Part shown: positions 4,920-6,671 of the stretch, in pieces
How the letters are laid out: each line of letters starts with the position of its first letter
How positions within the stretch are numbered: position 1 is the first letter of the stretch
The notes under the pieces: model-generated
The model's input: the letters and a program-made list of their open reading frames with translations, nothing else
What the model was told of the DNA's origin: nothing
Databases searched by the model: none
DNA from: Betaproteobacteria bacterium
Lineage (GTDB): Bacteria > Pseudomonadota > Gammaproteobacteria > Burkholderiales > SG8-39
Reading direction: 5' to 3'
NCBI GenBank assembly: GCA_027317055.1
Contig: DAHVFK010000197.1
Coordinates: forward strand, 1 to 6,671
Length of the DNA stretch: 6,671 bases
Made by a program: the position numbers and the translations under genes

Positions 4920-6241
4920 CATCGCTCAGGCCCACCGCCCTTGAAGCGCGCCTTGCGCAGCAGGCTCTCGTACTGGTGCGACATGATGTAGGCCTGCACC
5001 TGCGCCATGAAGTCCATGGTGACCACGACGATGATCAGCAGCGACGTCCCGCCGAAGTAAAACGGCACGTTCCACTTCAGGATCAGGAATTCCGGCAGCA
5101 GGGCCACCAGCGTTACGTAGAGCGCGCCGACCAGCGTGAGACGGGTCAGAATGCGCTCCAGATAGCGCGCGGTCTGATCACCCGGCCTGATTCCCGGAAC
5201 GAAGGCGCCCGACTTCTTGAGGTTGTCCGCCGTCTCCTTCGGGCTGTATTGCAGCGCAGTATAAAAGAAGCAGAAGAATACGATCAGCACGGCGTAGAGG
5301 AGGACGTAGATCGGCTGTCCGGGGGTCAGCGTCCCGGCGATGTCGCGCAGCCAGGTGAATCCTTCGGCCGCGCCGAACCAGCCGAGTAGCGTCGCCGGAA
5401 ACAGAATCAGCGAGCTGGCGAAGATGAGCGGTATCACGCCCGACATGTTGAGCTTGAACGGCAGATGCGAGCTCTGTCCGCCGTAGACGCGGTTGCCGAC
5501 CTGCCGCTTGGCATAGTTGACCAGTATCTTGCGCTGGCCGCGCTCGACGAAACAGACGAACGCGGTCACCACTACCACCGCAAGCGCGATCAACAACGCG
5601 GTCAGCGGATGCATCGCCCCGGTGCGCACCAGCTCGAGCGTTCCGGCCACCGCGTTCGGCAGGCCGGCCGCGATGCCGGCGAAAATGATGATCGAGATGC
5701 CGTTGCCGAGCCCCCGCTCAGTGATCTGCTCGCCGAGCCACATCAGAAACATGGTGCCGGTTACGAGCGTCGTCACGGCGGTGACGCGGAACATCAGGCC
5801 CGGATCCAGCACCAGGCCCGGCTGGGACTCAAGCGCGATCGAGATCCCCGTCGCCTGGAACAGCGAGAGGAAGACTGTGCCGTACCTGGTGTACTGCGTG
5901 ATCTTTCGGCGCCCCGACTCGCCTTCCTTGCGCAGCGCCTCGAGCTGCGGCGAGACCGAGCTCATCAGCTGCATGATGATCGAGGCCGAGATGTACGGCA
6001 GGATCCCGAGGGCGAAGATGGTGAAGCGGCGCAGCGCCCCGCCGGAGAACATGTTGAACATGCCCAGTATCCCGCCCTGCTGGCCGCGAAACAGCTCGGC
6101 CAGCGCTGTGGGGTCTATTCCCGGCACCGGGATGTGCGCCCCGACGCGGAACACGATCAGCGCGCCGAGCAGGAAGAACAGGCGCCGCTTCAGGTCGCCG
6201 TAACGCCCAGTCTTGCCCGCGTTGGGGAGTGCTGTGGCCAT
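4919..6241 (-). CDS. secY: Protein translocase channel subunit SecY, paralog outside the ribosomal operon
   Basis: The full-length product of 440 residues matches the standard bacterial SecY length and has ten membrane segments. Hallmarks include the N-terminal GKTGRYGDLKRRLFFLLGAL, the plug region near GGILGMFNMFSGGAL (56-70), the first SecY signature RRFTIFALGILPYISAS (71-87), GEQITERGLGNGIS (170-183), cytoplasmic loop C4 (NYAKRQVGNRVYGGQSSHLP, 242-261) and loop C5 with SGAFVPGIRPGDQTARYLER (344-363). Arg352 in IRPGDQT corresponds to the Arg of E. coli loop C5 needed for SecA-driven export (Arg357). No break or lost motif is seen, so the protein should be functional with SecE and SecG, which are not encoded here. 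The sequence is of betaproteobacterial type. Canonical secY lies between rplO and infA/rpmJ/rpsM; here the neighbours are an HMA chaperone gene upstream and a convergent BI-1 gene downstream. The ATG at 6241 lacks a clear ribosome-binding site; an overlapping open frame starting at 6257 is a shadow. Identity is near certain; being a second copy is inference from context. Confidence 0.96.
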   Translation of the reverse strand: MATALPNAGKTGRYGDLKRRLFFLLGALIVFRVGAHIPVPGIDPTALAELFRGQQGGILGMFNMFSGGALRRFTIFALGILPYISASIIMQLMSSVSPQLEALRKEGESGRRKITQYTRYGTVFLSLFQATGISIALESQPGLVLDPGLMFRVTAVTTLVTGTMFLMWLGEQITERGLGNGISIIIFAGIAAGLPNAVAGTLELVRTGAMHPLTALLIALAVVVVTAFVCFVERGQRKILVNYAKRQVGNRVYGGQSSHLPFKLNMSGVIPLIFASSLILFPATLLGWFGAAEGFTWLRDIAGTLTPGQPIYVLLYAVLIVFFCFFYTALQYSPKETADNLKKSGAFVPGIRPGDQTARYLERILTRLTLVGALYVTLVALLPEFLILKWNVPFYFGGTSLLIIVVVTMDFMAQVQAYIMSHQYESLLRKARFKGGGPER

Positions 6242-6271
6242 AGAGCATTGTGCTCACGAGGGCGAGCGAAC

Positions 6272-6296
6272 GTCGATACGATACAAGTCAATCGAC
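6272..6296. repeat. Inverted repeat in the secY leader
   Basis: GTCGAT (6272-6277) and ATCGAC (6291-6296) form a perfect six-base inverted repeat with a 13-base spacer. On the minus strand the interval contains TTGACT, a five-of-six match to a -35, but no convincing -10 follows at 17-19 bases. It could be an operator about 30-55 bases before the secY ATG, or chance. Confidence 0.25.
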
Positions 6297-6328
6297 CGGC
6301 TCGCGCCGGGCGGCGCAGGCTGGCGCCG

Positions 6329-6420
6329 TCAGTGATGATGGACGTGGGTGCCGGTCGCCGGCTCGGCCGCGAGCGCCCCGACCACGTACGTGTCCCACCC
6401 CGCCTCGCCGCCGGCGGTCA
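6329..6420 (-). pseudogene. Coding-like tail in the -1 frame after the HMA gene, no start codon
   Basis: On the minus strand, the frame shifted by -1 relative to the HMA gene continues past its stop and ends at TGA 6329-6331. It reads LTAGGEAGWDTYVV and then GALAAEPATGTHVHHH. In the last 22 codons, 20 third positions are G or C while second positions are mixed, the usual pattern of real coding sequence in this GC-rich DNA. No ATG, GTG or TTG start with a ribosome-binding site was found; upstream the frame overlaps the HMA gene. It may be the 3' remnant of a lost gene, the tail of the HMA protein after a frameshift (mutation, sequencing error or recoding), or a statistical accident. The His-rich end would suit a metal-binding protein. 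Confidence 0.3.
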
Positions 6421-6669
6421 GCCGCCGCAGCAGCCGCCGCTTTTCCGGGTCGCCGCGGGCGCCTTCGTGCCCGCCGGCGAGGCCGGATACCCCGCCCCGG
6501 CGAGCGCCCTGCTCACAGCATCGGCGGAGCTTCGGCCGGCGTCGATGCGGACCCGCCTGGCCTCGAGGTCGACCTGGACATCCGCCTCCGGGTCGACCGA
6601 TTTCACCGCCTGCGTCACCGCGCTCACGCAGTGGCCGCAGGTCATACTCTCCACGCTCAGTTCGATCAT
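6418..6669 (-). CDS. CopZ-like heavy-metal-associated (HMA) domain metallochaperone with a Cys-rich tail
   Basis: The product has 83 residues. A ferredoxin-like HMA domain covers about 1-66 (MIELSVESMTCGHCVSAVTQ, then VQVDLEARRVRIDAG, then AVSRALAGAGYPA). The metal-binding motif MTCGHC has Cys11 and Cys14, the CxxC pair that binds Cu(I) in copper chaperones and P1B-ATPase N-domains. The consensus GY pair is present at about 65-66. A Pro/Ala/Lys-rich linker leads to the terminal SGGCCGG, which adds two cysteines beyond a standard CopZ of about 68 residues. Such proteins carry Cu(I) in the cytoplasm to an exporting ATPase or a regulator; other soft metals are possible. The ATG at 6669 lies two bases from the window edge, so its ribosome-binding site and any longer N-terminal form cannot be seen. 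The secY paralog is 176 bases downstream on the same strand. Confidence 0.88.
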   Translation of the reverse strand: MIELSVESMTCGHCVSAVTQAVKSVDPEADVQVDLEARRVRIDAGRSSADAVSRALAGAGYPASPAGTKAPAATRKSGGCCGG

Positions 6670-6671
6670 GT

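Noticed and set aside
5829..6257. Minus-strand open frame overlapping the secY 5' end, starting at 6257
   Set aside because: It is a shifted frame of secY with Arg/Pro/His-rich composition and no domain; secY itself is intact in its own frame.

Overview
The window looks like an accessory (island-like) region of a GC-rich betaproteobacterium. The best taxonomic clue is the SecY protein at 4919-6241, which reads as a typical betaproteobacterial SecY along its whole length. It is not in the ribosomal protein operon where secY normally sits. The surrounding genes are of heavy-metal and envelope-stress type: a CopZ-like metal chaperone, a YHS-domain membrane protein, LemA, an M48 membrane protease, a YccA/Bax-inhibitor-1 protein and an isoprenylcysteine-methyltransferase-like protein. 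Two intergenic sites have the layout of copper-responsive CueR/MerR promoters.

Left block, minus strand, 3112 down to 1. A candidate CueR-type promoter (3082-3112) is followed by a truncated GlgC-like nucleotidyltransferase (3046-2345), a small YHS protein lacking the usual cysteines (2343-1942), lemA (1862-1257) and an HtpX-like M48 protease (1227 to beyond position 1). The spacing (1, 79 and 29 nt) fits one transcript.

Middle block, plus strand. After a 373-base divergent intergenic region comes an ICMT-family membrane methyltransferase (3420-4094), with a possible CRP/FNR-family site just upstream. A second CueR-type promoter (4111-4141) then precedes a YccA/BI-1 gene (4169-4891).

Right block, minus strand. 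A complete secY paralog (6241-4919) runs convergently towards the BI-1 gene. Upstream of it lies a CopZ-like HMA protein (6669-6418). A coding-looking out-of-frame tail sits between the two.

The unusual point is the combination. In E. coli, SecY is a substrate of FtsH and of the M48 protease HtpX, and YccA restrains FtsH and protects SecY in jammed translocons. This window puts a spare SecY, a YccA-like protein and an HtpX-like protease beside metal-handling genes and two apparent copper-type promoters. I infer, without proof, a metal-inducible module for maintaining or replacing the Sec translocon and controlling inner-membrane protein quality. No replication, mobility, CRISPR, rRNA or tRNA feature was recognised.
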